This document shows positions 41,354-53,101 of a DNA stretch of 64,000 nt, piece after piece. The stretch comes from Mycobacterium nebraskense (GTDB taxonomy: Bacteria; Actinomycetota; Actinomycetes; Mycobacteriales; Mycobacteriaceae). The notes under the pieces were generated by a model. It was not told the DNA's origin. It did no database searches and saw only the letters and a program-made list of their open reading frames with translations. Position 1 is the stretch's first letter. Each line of letters opens with the position of its first letter. The translations under genes were made by a program, and so were the position numbers. Where the stretch lies: contig NZ_LQPH01000107.1 of the NCBI RefSeq assembly GCF_002102255.1, forward strand, positions 1-64,000. Direction: 5' to 3'.

Positions 41354-42600
41354 TTAGGCCACACCTCCGGGTCTGGTCGAAAACGTACTGTCAGCTCGCT
41401 GCCCCGCAGGTGGGCGTCCAGCACCGTGCACCGGCGAAGCACGGACGCCAACCGAACCCTGCGCCGCAATCCGCCCGCGCTGATGATCAGGTCGTCATCG
41501 ACGCGCCCCAGCGTCAGCCCCGACGGATCGAGTTGCGGCAACGCTAGCCGCATTCGGTAAATGGAACCAAGTCCCGTTCCGGATTCCAGGTCTACCGTCG
41601 GCCGCAGCGGTCCCGGCGGCGCGGTTCCGCCACGACGGCGGGCGCTGTCGAGCAACGCGCCCAGCGCCTTGGGGCCGATCGGTTCGCCGGACAGGTGCGG
41701 AGTCAACACCAGGGCCACCTCGCCAATGGTGGCGTCGAGCTCGTCGAGAACACCACGCTGTTCGGAAATGCGTTCGGCGTACCAGTAAAACGCGGGGTGC
41801 TCCGGCAGGTTGCGGTATTCGTAAGACTCGTCTTCGGCCAGCACCTGGTTGACGATCAGTTCTTCGACGCGCACGCCCATCAACGCCAGCGAACCCAGAG
41901 TGCGGGCCGCCTCGGCCGCGACCACCCGCTCGGGTGTCAACACCAAATGCGCGCTGACCAACTCGCCGTCGGTGAGCAAGGCGCTGAGCGCCTCGACGCT
42001 GGCGCTGATGCGCTCCAGCAGTTCCACCGCCGCCGCCGACCGGGCATCGTCGGCGCTGACGGACAGCCGGCGATGACGCGGCCACGCGCGCTCGACGTAA
42101 AGCCCGAAAGTGGCGGGCAGGGTCAACATCCGCAGCGCGTCGGCGGTCGAGGCGCAGTCGACGACGATGCGATCCCAGCGCCCGGAGACGGCCAGCTGAC
42201 CGACGGCGTGCAGTCCGAGCACTTCCTGAACACCCGGCAGCGCCGAAAGTTCTTCGGGCGCAATGGTACTCAGCTCGGAATCGGGAAACCGCCGGTCCAG
42301 GGTGTCGACCACGTCGCGCCAGCGGACCTCGAGCAGGGCCAACGTGTCCAGCGCCAGCGCGTCGAGAAAGCCACCACCGGCCTGCGCGTCGTCGGCAAGG
42401 ACTCGAACCAGTTCAGCCTGACTGGGCGGGACGGGGACACCGAGCACGTCGCCGAGTGAGTGCGCCTGGTCGGTAGACACCACCAGCACCCGCTGCCCCG
42501 CGCTTGCGGCACTGACCGCCGTGGCACACGCGAGCGTGGATTTTCCTACCCCGCCCTTGCCAACGAACAGACTGATCCGGGCCGGGGTGGGGGCCCGCAA
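41350..42600 (-). CDS. ArsA/GET3-like ATPase (Rv2184c-like)
   Basis: A P-loop ATPase of about 416 residues from the ArsA/GET3 class. The deviant Walker A FVGKGGVGKST lies near residue 11, followed by VVSTDQAHSLGDVLG (switch I) and WDRIVVDCASTADALRML (Walker B region). A small beta-rich C-terminal domain covers about 330-416. Such ATPases move metalloids or tail-anchored proteins; the substrate here is unknown. The start is uncertain: the TTG at 42600 is the only in-frame start codon seen in the 20 codons before the P-loop. It is coupled to the Cys-motif protein downstream. Confidence 0.88.
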   Translation of the reverse strand: MRAPTPARISLFVGKGGVGKSTLACATAVSAASAGQRVLVVSTDQAHSLGDVLGVPVPPSQAELVRVLADDAQAGGGFLDALALDTLALLEVRWRDVVDTLDRRFPDSELSTIAPEELSALPGVQEVLGLHAVGQLAVSGRWDRIVVDCASTADALRMLTLPATFGLYVERAWPRHRRLSVSADDARSAAAVELLERISASVEALSALLTDGELVSAHLVLTPERVVAAEAARTLGSLALMGVRVEELIVNQVLAEDESYEYRNLPEHPAFYWYAERISEQRGVLDELDATIGEVALVLTPHLSGEPIGPKALGALLDSARRRGGTAPPGPLRPTVDLESGTGLGSIYRMRLALPQLDPSGLTLGRVDDDLIISAGGLRRRVRLASVLRRCTVLDAHLRGSELTVRFRPDPEVWPK

Positions 42601-42614
42601 TTCGCTGGACTCAC

Positions 42615-43049
42615 TCAGCCCTCGACTCGTTTCTTCAGATCCTTCAACGCGGTGTCGGTCAACCGGCGCTCGGCCTTGCGCTTGAGCAAACCGATCATGG
42701 GGACGGCGAGGTCGACCGTAAGCTCGTAGGTGACCTCGGTGCCAGATCCCTTGGGGGACAATCGATATGTGCCTTCCAGGGCACGCAACAGCGAGCTGGA
42801 GACAAGCGTCCAACTGACCGATTGCCGGTCCTTGGGCCACTGGTAGGACATCACCAACGTGTCCTTGAGCACCGCGGCGTCCAGCACCACCCGCGCGACT
42901 TTCGGATAGCCGTCGGCGTCCGTCTCCTGGACCTCGGCTTCCCGGTATTCCGAGATCCACTGCGGGTAGGAATCGATATCCGCGATGACGTCCATCACCG
43001 TGCCCGGGTCGGCTTCGATGTAGATGGTCTGCGACGTCTTCTCCGCCAC
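42615..43049 (-). CDS. SRPBCC-family protein (Rv2185c-like)
   Basis: A 144-residue START-like protein of the polyketide cyclase/dehydrase group. It opens with TSQTIYIEADPGTVMDVIADIDSYPQW, the family start, and ends in a long helix. The fold makes a hydrophobic ligand cavity. The GTG at 43049 gives the same length as M. tuberculosis Rv2185c. It precedes the ATPase gene by 14 bases in the same direction. The ligand is unknown. Confidence 0.9.
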   Translation of the reverse strand: MAEKTSQTIYIEADPGTVMDVIADIDSYPQWISEYREAEVQETDADGYPKVARVVLDAAVLKDTLVMSYQWPKDRQSVSWTLVSSSLLRALEGTYRLSPKGSGTEVTYELTVDLAVPMIGLLKRKAERRLTDTALKDLKKRVEG

Positions 43050-43165
43050 CTGGTGCTGCCCTCTCTCCCGCGAGCGGTCGACGCCGCCGGCGGGGAAACT
43101 ACTGTGCGGGTCTGACCCCCGGGCCTCCGGTCCGAAACGGTACTCTCCCCGCAAACCTGACCCGG

Positions 43166-43555
43166 CTAAACTACCGGAGAAACTCCGACCGGACGCGACC
43201 GTTCCAGTGTCGTTTTGACCTCGAAGGCCATTTTCTTGCCCGCCACCCGACGGCGGTGTGTCATTTTCGCCAGATTGAGCTTGGCCAACTGCCAGGCCGC
43301 CACGCCGGTCGGTTCGGCGTGCAGGAAATAGTGCAGCACCACCCCGTCCAGCGACGGTTCCAGCCAGATCTCCATGGTGCCGGTCAACGCGCCGGTGACC
43401 GTCCACCGGATGCCCTTGTCGGCGCGGTCCTCGACGACCTGCAGCCGCAGGTCGGGCCACCAGCGGCGCCAGCACGACCGATCGGCGACGGCGGCGCCGA
43501 CCCGCGCACCGTCGACGGCGATGAACGTCTCGTCCGCGACCTGGATGCTGTTCAC
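43166..43555 (-). CDS. SRPBCC-like conserved protein (Rv2186c-like)
   Basis: A 129-residue protein with the same START-like pattern as its neighbour (VADETFIAVDGARVGAAVADRSCWRRWWPDL). The C-terminal helix ends in a basic segment. The GTG at 43555 gives the 129 residues of Rv2186c; a GTG one codon upstream is equally possible. Its 116-bp separation from the Rv2185c-like gene leaves room for a separate promoter. Function is unknown. Confidence 0.86.
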   Translation of the reverse strand: MNSIQVADETFIAVDGARVGAAVADRSCWRRWWPDLRLQVVEDRADKGIRWTVTGALTGTMEIWLEPSLDGVVLHYFLHAEPTGVAAWQLAKLNLAKMTHRRRVAGKKMAFEVKTTLERSRPVGVSPVV

Positions 43556-43710
43556 CACCTCAGCTTCACACAACAATCGCCGGTGGCCACGCCGAGGGCC
43601 GGTCGGGGCCCGGCAGACTGCCACCGTTCCTGCACGAATGCGCGGATTAGGCTGGACGGCAACAAGCCGTCCCCCCGGACCGTCACCCAAGCCAAACGAG
43701 GTCAGTAAGA

Positions 43711-45513
43711 GTGCGTGAGTACAGTGTCCCCGCCCGCTTCTCCGTCGGCGAGCACGACAACATCGCGGCCATGGTCTTCGAGCACGAGCGCGAGGACCCC
43801 AGCTTCGTCATCTTCCGACGCCAGGTCGACGGCGTCTGGACCGACGTCACCTGCGCGGAGGTGGCCAAAGAAGTTCGCTCGGCGGCGCTGGGCCTGATCG
43901 CGCTCGGGGTAGAGGCCGGTGACCGGGTGTCCATCTTCTCGGCCACCCGCTACGAGTGGGCGATCCTCGACCTCGCGATCCTGTCCGTGGGCGCGGTCAC
44001 CGTGCCGATCTACGAGACGTCGTCGGCCGAGCAGGTGCGCTGGGTGCTGCAGGACTCCGAGGCGGTGTTGGCCTTCGCCGAGACCGACGCGCACGCCACG
44101 GTGGTCACCGAGCTGACCGCCGACCTGCCCGCCCTGCGCCGCGTGCTGCACATCGACGGCTCGGGCCCCAAGGCGCTCGATCAGCTCGTCGAGGCCGGCG
44201 CGTCGGTCGAGCCCGCCGAGCTGACCGCCCGCCAGGAGGCGCTGCGCGCCGACGACCCGGCGACGCTCATCTACACCTCGGGGACCACCGGACGGCCCAA
44301 GGGCTGCCAACTCACCCATTCCAACCTGCTGTACGAGACCCGGGGCGCCAAGGAGTGCCTGCCGACACTGTTGGACGAGGGGCAGCGGCTGTTGATCTTC
44401 CTGCCGCTGGCCCACGTGCTGGCGCGCTCGCTGACGCTTTCGGCGTTCGCCAACAAGGTGACCGTCGGATTCACCAGCGACATCAAGAACCTGCTGCCGA
44501 TGTTCGCCGTGTTCAAGCCGACGGTGGTGGTGTCGGTGCCGCGGGTGTTCGAGAAGGTCTACAACACCGCCGAGCACAACGCGGTCAATGACGGCAAGGG
44601 GCGGATCTTCGCGGCTGCCGTGCAAACCGCGGTCGACTGGAGCCAGGCGCAGGAACGCGGGCGACCCGGGCTCGTGCTGCGGGCCAAGCATGCGCTGTTC
44701 GACCGGCTGGTCTATCACAAGCTGCGCGCCGCGCTCGGCGGTGAATGCCACGCGTCCGTCTCGGGTGGCGCGCCGCTGGGCGCGCGGATGGGCCATTTCT
44801 ACCGTGGTGTGGGCCTGACCATCCACGAGGGCTACGGCCTGACGGAGACCAGCTCGGCCATCACGGTCAACCAGGTCGGCAACGTGAGGATCGGAACGGT
44901 CGGAACGTTGTTGCCGGGCAACAGCATCCGCATCGCCGAGGACGGCGAGCTGCTGGTGCGCGGCGGCGTGGTGTTCAGCGGGTATTGGCACAACGAGCAG
45001 GCCACCAACGACGCGTTCACCGACGGCTGGTTCAAGACCGGCGATCTCGGCACGCTGGACGAGGACGGCTTCCTCAAGATCACCGGCCGCAAGAAGGAGA
45101 TCATCGTGACCGCCGGCGGTAAGAACGTCGCCCCGGCGGTGCTCGAGGACCAGCTGCGGGGGCACCCGCTGATCAGCCAGGCCATGGTGGTGGGCGACGC
45201 CAAGCCGTTCATCGGCGCGCTGATCACCATCGACCCCGAGGCGTTCGGCGCCTGGAAGGAGCGCAACCACAAGGCGGCCGGCGCGTCGGTGGCCGATCTG
45301 GCCACCGACCCGGACCTGGTCGCCGAGGTGGACGCGGCCGTCAAGCGCGCGAACCAGGCGGTGTCGCACGCCGAATCCATCCGCAAGTTCCGCATCCTGC
45401 CGGTCGACTTCACCGAGGACACCGGTGAGCTGACCCCGACGATGAAGGTCAAGCGCAACGTGGTGGCCGAGAAGTTCGCCTCCGACATCGACTCGATCTA
45501 CGAACAGGACTAG
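43711..45513 (+). CDS. fadD15: long-chain fatty acid--CoA ligase FadD15
   Basis: A 600-residue acyl-CoA synthetase. The AMP-binding P-loop [11 protein letters not shown] is at residues 188-198, the GYGLTETSS motif lies near 372, the adenylate-binding [10 protein letters not shown] near 437, and the C-terminal lysine motif near the end. It activates long-chain fatty acids for lipid synthesis or degradation. The GTG at 43711 follows a GAGG-type site 12 bases upstream. It converges on pimB'. Confidence 0.95.
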   Translation: MREYSVPARFSVGEHDNIAAMVFEHEREDPSFVIFRRQVDGVWTDVTCAEVAKEVRSAALGLIALGVEAGDRVSIFSATRYEWAILDLAILSVGAVTVPIYETSSAEQVRWVLQDSEAVLAFAETDAHATVVTELTADLPALRRVLHIDGSGPKALDQLVEAGASVEPAELTARQEALRADDPATLIYTSGTTGRPKGCQLTHSNLLYETRGAKECLPTLLDEGQRLLIFLPLAHVLARSLTLSAFANKVTVGFTSDIKNLLPMFAVFKPTVVVSVPRVFEKVYNTAEHNAVNDGKGRIFAAAVQTAVDWSQAQERGRPGLVLRAKHALFDRLVYHKLRAALGGECHASVSGGAPLGARMGHFYRGVGLTIHEGYGLTETSSAITVNQVGNVRIGTVGTLLPGNSIRIAEDGELLVRGGVVFSGYWHNEQATNDAFTDGWFKTGDLGTLDEDGFLKITGRKKEIIVTAGGKNVAPAVLEDQLRGHPLISQAMVVGDAKPFIGALITIDPEAFGAWKERNHKAAGASVADLATDPDLVAEVDAAVKRANQAVSHAESIRKFRILPVDFTEDTGELTPTMKVKRNVVAEKFASDIDSIYEQD

Positions 45514-45538
45514 CGGCCGGCACGCCGAGCTGGGGGCA

Positions 45539-45590
45539 CCGCCGGCTTGCGGGGGGACACGCCAGCATGGCGGTGGGGCCGCTAGCGGCC
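45539..45590. terminator. hairpin cluster between convergent fadD15 and pimB'
   Basis: Three dyads lie in the 68-bp gap: CCGC...GCGG at 45539-45552, CGCCA-GCA-TGGCG at 45560-45572, and the perfect 14-bp palindrome GGCCGCTAGCGGCC at 45577-45590, which spans the pimB' stop codon. The position between two convergent genes supports a bidirectional terminator. Two of the units recur at 31341-31382. Confidence 0.55.
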
Positions 45591-46739
45591 CGCATCGTCA
45601 CCGCGCAGAAGCTCGGCCAGCCGCGCCGCGAGCGTGTCCCACCGCCAGTGCGCCGTCACCCACTCCCGTCCGGCCGCGCCCATCGCGGCGGCCCGGTCAC
45701 GGTCGGCGAGCAACTCGGTGACGGCGTCGGTGACCGCGTTCAGCGAGTGCCCATCGACCACTAATCCAGTCTTGTTGTGCTGCACCGCTTCCGGAGCCCC
45801 ACCGGAGTCGCCGGCGATCACCGGCTTGCCGGTCGCCGACGCCTCGAGGAAAACGATTCCCAGGCCCTCGACGTCCATGCCGGCGCCGCGGGTCCGGCAC
45901 GGCATCGCGAAGACGTCGGCCAGCGCGTGGTGTGCGGGTAATTCGGCGGCCGGTACGCCCCCGGTGAACGTGACATGCTCGGCCACCCCGCAATCGCGGG
46001 CCAGCTTGCGCAGCGATTCCAGGTAGGGACCGCCGCCGACGATGACCAGGGCGGCACCATCGACGCGTTGCCGAATCGACGGCAGCGCCTTGATCAACAT
46101 GTCCTGGCCCTTGCGCGGGACCAGTCGGGACACGCACACGACCGTGGGCCGCTCACCCAGGCGATACCGGTCGCGCAGGGCGGCGCCGGCCGCCGGGTCG
46201 GGCCGGAACCTATCGGTGTTGACCCCGGGCGGCAGGTATTCCAAGGAGGCGTTGGGCCCGAAGGCCGGCGCGAACCGGTCGCGGGTGTAGCGGCTGACGA
46301 ACGTGATGACGTCGGTGGTGTCGCCGATGCGGCGCAGCACCGACCGGGCGACCGGAAGCATCGACCAGCCCACTTCGTGGCCGTGCGTGCTGGCCACCAC
46401 CCGGCTCGCCCCGGCCTGCCGGGCGCGCTGCGCCAGCAGCGCCAGCGGGGCCGCCGCGCCGAACCAGACGGTGTCGATGTCGTTGTCGGCGATCAGCCGG
46501 CGCATCCGGGCGTCCACCGCCGGCCCGGGCAGCATCAGGGTGCCGGGATGACGGACCACCCGATAACCGGCCGCCCGGGCCGAGTCGTCGAAGGCGTCGG
46601 CGCCCTTCCACTGCGGCGCGTACACCGTCACCGAATGCAACCCGGCGTCCACCAGCCGACCGACGAAGTCACTCAGGTAGGACTGGATGCCGCCCGGCCG
46701 GGGCGGAAAGTCGTTGGTTACCAGCAGGACCCGACTCAC
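45582..46739 (-). CDS. pimB': GDP-mannose-dependent alpha-(1->6)-phosphatidylinositol monomannoside mannosyltransferase PimB'
   Basis: A 385-residue GT4/GT-B glycosyltransferase that adds the second mannose to PIM1 (Rv2188c orthologue). The N-terminal FPPRPGGIQSYL acceptor loop and the C-terminal EX7E donor motif, EGLGIVFLEASATGKPVIAG, are present. It acts at the cytosolic face of the membrane at the start of PIM, LM and LAM synthesis. The gene starts with ATG at 46739. Confidence 0.95.
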   Translation of the reverse strand: MSRVLLVTNDFPPRPGGIQSYLSDFVGRLVDAGLHSVTVYAPQWKGADAFDDSARAAGYRVVRHPGTLMLPGPAVDARMRRLIADNDIDTVWFGAAAPLALLAQRARQAGASRVVASTHGHEVGWSMLPVARSVLRRIGDTTDVITFVSRYTRDRFAPAFGPNASLEYLPPGVNTDRFRPDPAAGAALRDRYRLGERPTVVCVSRLVPRKGQDMLIKALPSIRQRVDGAALVIVGGGPYLESLRKLARDCGVAEHVTFTGGVPAAELPAHHALADVFAMPCRTRGAGMDVEGLGIVFLEASATGKPVIAGDSGGAPEAVQHNKTGLVVDGHSLNAVTDAVTELLADRDRAAAMGAAGREWVTAHWRWDTLAARLAELLRGDDAGR

Positions 46740-46786
46740 TGCGTCAGGCTAGCCTGGCGGCGCCCACGGTCCGTGCGGGGCATCGG

Positions 46787-47710
46787 TCAGCCCGAGTGGG
46801 TCAACCACTCATGCCAGCGCACGAGCAGGCCGGACGAGTCGGTGGCCAGGACGGCGTGGGCGGCGGCGGGCACGTCGGTGTGCCCGGCACCGCAGCTGGC
46901 CAGATACAGATCGTGCAGCTTGCCCGCCCCGAAGCTGTCCGCGACGAAGCGCGCGAACCACCACGCGCGGTCGTAGGCCAGCGAGCGCTGCGACCCGGGC
47001 GCGTCCAGGTCGGCGTCCGAGGGCAGCGTCAGTGGTACCGGCAGCGCGTCGGCGGGCACCGGAGTCCGCGGCCGGGCGACGAAATCGGCCACGCCTTCGG
47101 TCAGCCATCGGGGCGCATCCGGGGCGGTGTTCACCCGTGCGGCGTAGTGAAAAAGCTCGTGCGTCAACACGATTCGTAGCGCCCCCTCGGTCATGCCGGC
47201 CGCGCCGGGCGCGAAAACGATCCGCTGACCGATGGCCACCCGGTGCGCGGGATCGACACGGTCGACGACCGTCACGGCCGCGATGTCAGCCCACTGCGCC
47301 GCCGCTCCCCCGCCGGCGGCGGCACGGAATTCCTCGTCCGTGTGGGCCGCAACCACCGAGATGTCGCGCGACCAGCCGACGCCCCAGAACGCCTCGACCG
47401 CGTTGATCGCGGCGCCGATGTCGGACGCCACCCGGGACAGCAGGCGGTCACCGGCCGGGTCGCCGAGGCCAACCAGCCGAACGGTGCGGTCACCGACGAC
47501 CAGCGACTTCGTCGCGGCGCCGACCTGGCTGCGCGCGGGCGTGACCAGCTGCGCGGGTCGTGTCCCGCGATCGCGTCCCGCGTCGAACGGCACGGCAGCC
47601 GCCACGATGAATTCGACGACAAACACCCAGGCCAGCAGAGTGGTCAGCCGCCGGCGCCGCGCGCCTGGGCCGCTAGTAGCGGCGGGCGTCGTGGATCGGG
47701 CCTGCGGCAT
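46787..47710 (-). CDS. secreted peptidase-MA-like protein (Rv2189c-like)
   Basis: A 307-residue protein with a basic N-terminus (RRRR), a hydrophobic signal or anchor helix at about 23-43 and an extracytoplasmic domain with the zinc-peptidase-like motif LTHELFHYAA and a following WLTEGVADFV glutamate, the gluzincin pattern. The ATG at 47710 overlaps the ripC end by 38 bases and keeps the complete signal region; the only other candidate start loses the positive charges. The substrate is unknown; linkage to ripC suggests a cell wall role. Confidence 0.82.
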   Translation of the reverse strand: MPQARSTTPAATSGPGARRRRLTTLLAWVFVVEFIVAAAVPFDAGRDRGTRPAQLVTPARSQVGAATKSLVVGDRTVRLVGLGDPAGDRLLSRVASDIGAAINAVEAFWGVGWSRDISVVAAHTDEEFRAAAGGGAAAQWADIAAVTVVDRVDPAHRVAIGQRIVFAPGAAGMTEGALRIVLTHELFHYAARVNTAPDAPRWLTEGVADFVARPRTPVPADALPVPLTLPSDADLDAPGSQRSLAYDRAWWFARFVADSFGAGKLHDLYLASCGAGHTDVPAAAHAVLATDSSGLLVRWHEWLTHSG

Positions 47711-48824
47711 TCATCGGCACCACGCGCACCGGCTGGCCGTAGGTGGAGGAATGGATCACCATGCCGTCACCGACGTAGATGCCGCTATGTGACGCGTCGT
47801 TATAAAAGGTGATCACGTCGCCGGGCTGCAGGTCCGACACCGCCACCGGCTGACCGCCTTGAGCCTGCGCCTGGCTGGAGTGCGGCAGCGAAATGCCGGC
47901 CTGCTGGAACGCCCACATCACCAGGCCTGAGCAGTCGAACCCGCCCGGCGCGGCGCCGCCCCAGACATACGGCGAACCGACCTGGGTCAACGCCGCCTGC
48001 ACGACGGTCCCGCGGTCACCGCCGCCGACCCCGCCACCGAACGGTCCGGGCATTCCGCCGGGCGGAGGAGCCTCTCCGGGTGCCTGCCCGGCGGGCAGCG
48101 GCGCGCCGGGCGGCGCGGCCTCCGGCGCGGGCGACCCGGGTGCCGGGGCAGCGGCCGGGACGGGACCGGGATCGGCGAGCGCGGTGCGCTGCTCAGGCGA
48201 TAAGGAAACGTACTGCGACTTGACGACCGCGATCTGCACCTGCAGCTGGCTCTGCTTGGACTGCAGGCTCGCTCGCACGGCGGCGGCCTGCTCGGCCGCG
48301 CTCTTCGCGTCGGCGGCGGACTTGGCGGCTTCCCGCTCGGCCTTGGCGGCCTGCTCGCCGGCGGCCCGGAAGTTCGTCATCTGGTCGGACATCTGCGTCG
48401 CCATCAGCCGCTGCATGGCCAGCTTGTCGATCAGCCCTTGCGGCGATCCTGCGGTCAACATAGCCGTCATGCCGTCGACCCGGCCGCCCATGTAGGTCGC
48501 GGCGGCGAGTTTGTTGACGGCGCTCTGGAACGACGCCAGGCGAGCCTTGGCCGCGTCGACGGCGGCCTGGGCGTCGTCGTGCTTCTTGTCGGCCGCACGC
48601 TGGGCCGCCAGCTTGTCGTTCAGGTCGAGCTGCGCGCTGTGCATCGCCTCGGTGGTCTGCTCGGCCTGGCGGGACAACTGGTTGAGTTTCGCCAGCGCGT
48701 CGTCGGCGGGGTCGGCCGAGACGTTCGCCGCAAGGACACCGGATAACACCGTGAAGCCCGCTAGCGTCCCGATGGCAACTCGTGTGAGGACACGCGCAAA
48801 CGGGTATCTAGAGTCAAGCCTCAA
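47673..48824 (-). CDS. ripC: NlpC/P60 peptidoglycan endopeptidase RipC
   Basis: A 383-residue secreted cell wall hydrolase. The signal peptide ends near ANVSA-DP (about residue 37). A long coiled coil covers 40-205 and a Pro/Ala/Gly-rich linker 215-265. The NlpC/P60 domain at the C-terminus has catalytic C298 in FDCSGL, H346 in ASHSG and H358. It cleaves between D-Glu and meso-DAP in the stem peptide; the coiled coil probably controls activity, as in FtsEX-regulated RipC. The TTG at 48824 is chosen for the AAGGAAG ribosome binding site. Confidence 0.94.
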   Translation of the reverse strand: MRLDSRYPFARVLTRVAIGTLAGFTVLSGVLAANVSADPADDALAKLNQLSRQAEQTTEAMHSAQLDLNDKLAAQRAADKKHDDAQAAVDAAKARLASFQSAVNKLAAATYMGGRVDGMTAMLTAGSPQGLIDKLAMQRLMATQMSDQMTNFRAAGEQAAKAEREAAKSAADAKSAAEQAAAVRASLQSKQSQLQVQIAVVKSQYVSLSPEQRTALADPGPVPAAAPAPGSPAPEAAPPGAPLPAGQAPGEAPPPGGMPGPFGGGVGGGDRGTVVQAALTQVGSPYVWGGAAPGGFDCSGLVMWAFQQAGISLPHSSQAQAQGGQPVAVSDLQPGDVITFYNDASHSGIYVGDGMVIHSSTYGQPVRVVPMNAAGPIHDARRY

Positions 48825-49010
48825 GATTTTGCTTCCTTAAACGGCCATCGACGACCGGATGCGCCGGCGAGCTGGGTTTAGGTCTCAAACAGGTTACGAA
48901 ACGATATCGACGTTTGTCCAAAGCGAGCGGTTAAGAAATTGGATAGATTTCTGTCATTATCATGTGAACGACGCTGACCCCCCTCGTAAACCTTTGGCAC
49001 GCAAAGCATC

Positions 49011-49265
49011 TTAGGCGACGCCTGAATCGCGTCCGCGGCGGATAGGCACTAACCGTAATCGCGGTGCCAGGCCGACATCGGCAAGCACCGCCAATGCAGC
49101 GCATTCATCCTCCAATAAAGTTTCCGGGACCCCGAGTAACACGCTGACTACGCAATCGCGGCATCCCGCTCCGCGCACCGCGCAGTCGTCGCAGTCGATC
49201 ACCACCGGCGCCCCCGCTTCCGGCGCCGCGGCGCCGTAGCTGTCGGGTCCACTGCTTCGTGCCAT
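49011..49265 (-). CDS. small Cys-rich conserved protein
   Basis: An 84-residue protein with four cysteines in the pattern DCDDCAVRGAGCRDCVV near residues 24-40, which could bind zinc or an iron-sulfur cluster, followed by a helical segment with acidic residues and a basic end. The ATG at 49265 is preceded by GAGAGGACC. It lies alone between ripC and the divergent exonuclease/UvrC-like gene. I do not recognise a named family; it looks like a conserved mycobacterial hypothetical protein. Confidence 0.75.
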   Translation of the reverse strand: MARSSGPDSYGAAAPEAGAPVVIDCDDCAVRGAGCRDCVVSVLLGVPETLLEDECAALAVLADVGLAPRLRLVPIRRGRDSGVA

Positions 49266-51213
49266 CAGGATCGGTCCTCTCGGTCAGGCTTTGGTGAACG
49301 TCAGGTCGGACTAGCCGAACGGTAACCGCAGCCACCGACAACCAGCCGGCCCGTCGTTTCCGCTGGCAAACGGCTTGGATCCGTTCGGCGTGGGAGCTGC
49401 GCGGGTGTCGGTGGTCACGCTTAACGTCGCGGCCATGGGTGCCGGTGGTGCGACTCAGCTCAGTTTCGCCGACTTGGGGTCATCCTTCGCCAGCGCCGAC
49501 GTCTCGCTGCGCGACACCACCTTCGTGGTGGTGGACCTGGAGACCACCGGCGGGCGCACGAAAAGTACCGACGGCCACGCTCCCGACGCCATCACCGAGA
49601 TCGGGGCGGTCAAGGTCCGCGCCGGCGTCGTGCTCGGCGAGTTCGCCACGCTGGTCGACCCGCAGCGCAGCATCCCGCCCCAGATCGTGCAGCTGACCGG
49701 CATCACCACCGCGATGGTGTCCGACGCTCCGACCATCGACGCGGTGTTGCCGATGTTTCTCGAGTTCGCCGGCTTGGACAGCGGGACGGTGCTGGTCGCC
49801 CACAACGCCGGGTTCGACATCGGATTTCTGCGCGCCGCAGCGGCGCGGTGCGATATCCCCTGGCCCCGGCCGCAGGTGCTGTGCACGGTGCGGCTGGCCC
49901 GGCGGGTGCTCAGCCGCGAGGAAGCCCCCAGCGTCCGGCTGGCCGCGCTGGCGCGGCTGTTTGCCGTCGCCACCCAGCCCACCCACCGCGCCCTCGACGA
50001 CGCCCGCGCCACCGTCGACGTGCTGCACGCGCTCATCGAACGGGTGGGCAACCAGGGGGTGCACACCTACGCCGATCTGCGCTCCTACCTGCCGGACGTG
50101 ACCCCGGCCCAGCGGCTCAAGCGGGTCCTCGCCGAGGGCCTGCCCCGCCGGCCGGGGGTCTACCTGTTTCGCGGGCCGTCGGGCGAGGTGCTCTACGTCG
50201 GCACCGCCGTCGACCTGCGCCGCCGGGTCGGGCAGTACTTCACCGGCGCCGACCCGCGCGGCCGGATGAAGGAAATGGTCGGCCTCGCCACCGCGGTCGA
50301 CCACGTCGAGTGCGCCCACGCGCTGGAGGCCGGCGTCCGCGAGCTGCGGCTGCTGGCCGCGCACGCCCCGCCCTACAACCGCCGGTCCCGGTTCCCGCAC
50401 CGGTGGTGGTGGGTGGCGCTCACCGACGAGGCGTTCCCGCGGCTCGCGGTGGTGCGAGCGCCCCGCCACGACCGCGCCGTCGGCCCGTTCCGATCGCGGC
50501 CAGACGCCGCCGACACGGCCGCGCTGCTGGCCCGCTTCACCGGCCTGCGGACCTGCACGGCCCGGCTGGGACGCTCCGTCCTGCACGGGCCGGCCTGCGC
50601 CGAGGCGGAGGTCTCGCCCTGCCCCGCGGCGCGCGACATCACGGCCACGCAGTACGCCGCGGCCGTGGCGCGCGTCGCGGCGTTGATCGACGGGATGGAG
50701 AACGGGGCCCTGTCGGCCGCCGTGGATCAGGTCACGGCGCTGGCCGACCGCCGCCATTTCGAGAGCGCCGCGCGCCTGCGTGACCGCACCGCCGCCGCCG
50801 TCGACATTCTCTGGCGCGGCCAGCGGTTGCGCGCCCTGGCCACGCTGCCCGAGCTGATCGCCGCCGCACCCGACGGCCAGGGCGGCTACCACCTCGCCGT
50901 CGTCCGGCACGGCCAGCTCGCCGCGGCCGGCACCGCCAGGCGCGGGGTGCCCCCGATGCCGGTTGTCGAAGCCATTGTGGCTGGGGCACAAGCGATTTTG
51001 CCGACGGCGGCCCCCCTGGGCGGTGCGTTGGTGGAGGAATCCGCCCTCATCGCGCGCTGGCTGGCCGGTCCGGGGGTGCGCATCGTCCGTGTCGACGACT
51101 CCCCCGACGCCGCGGGCTGGGCTTCACCGCTGCGCGCGGCCGGCGCGTGGGCGGCGTGGGCGGCCTCGGCGCGCTCGGCGCGGCTGGCCTACGAGCAAGC
51201 GGCCCAACACGAT

Positions 51214-53061
<1,848 letters not shown>

Positions 53062-53101
53062 AGGCCGGCGCTTTCAAAAAGGAATGAACAGGAGTGCTGG
53101 G

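Noticed and set aside
48825..49010. A riboswitch upstream of ripC
   Set aside because: NlpC/P60 genes in actinobacteria are sometimes preceded by c-di-AMP riboswitches, but I could not recognise the conserved core in this 186-bp leader.
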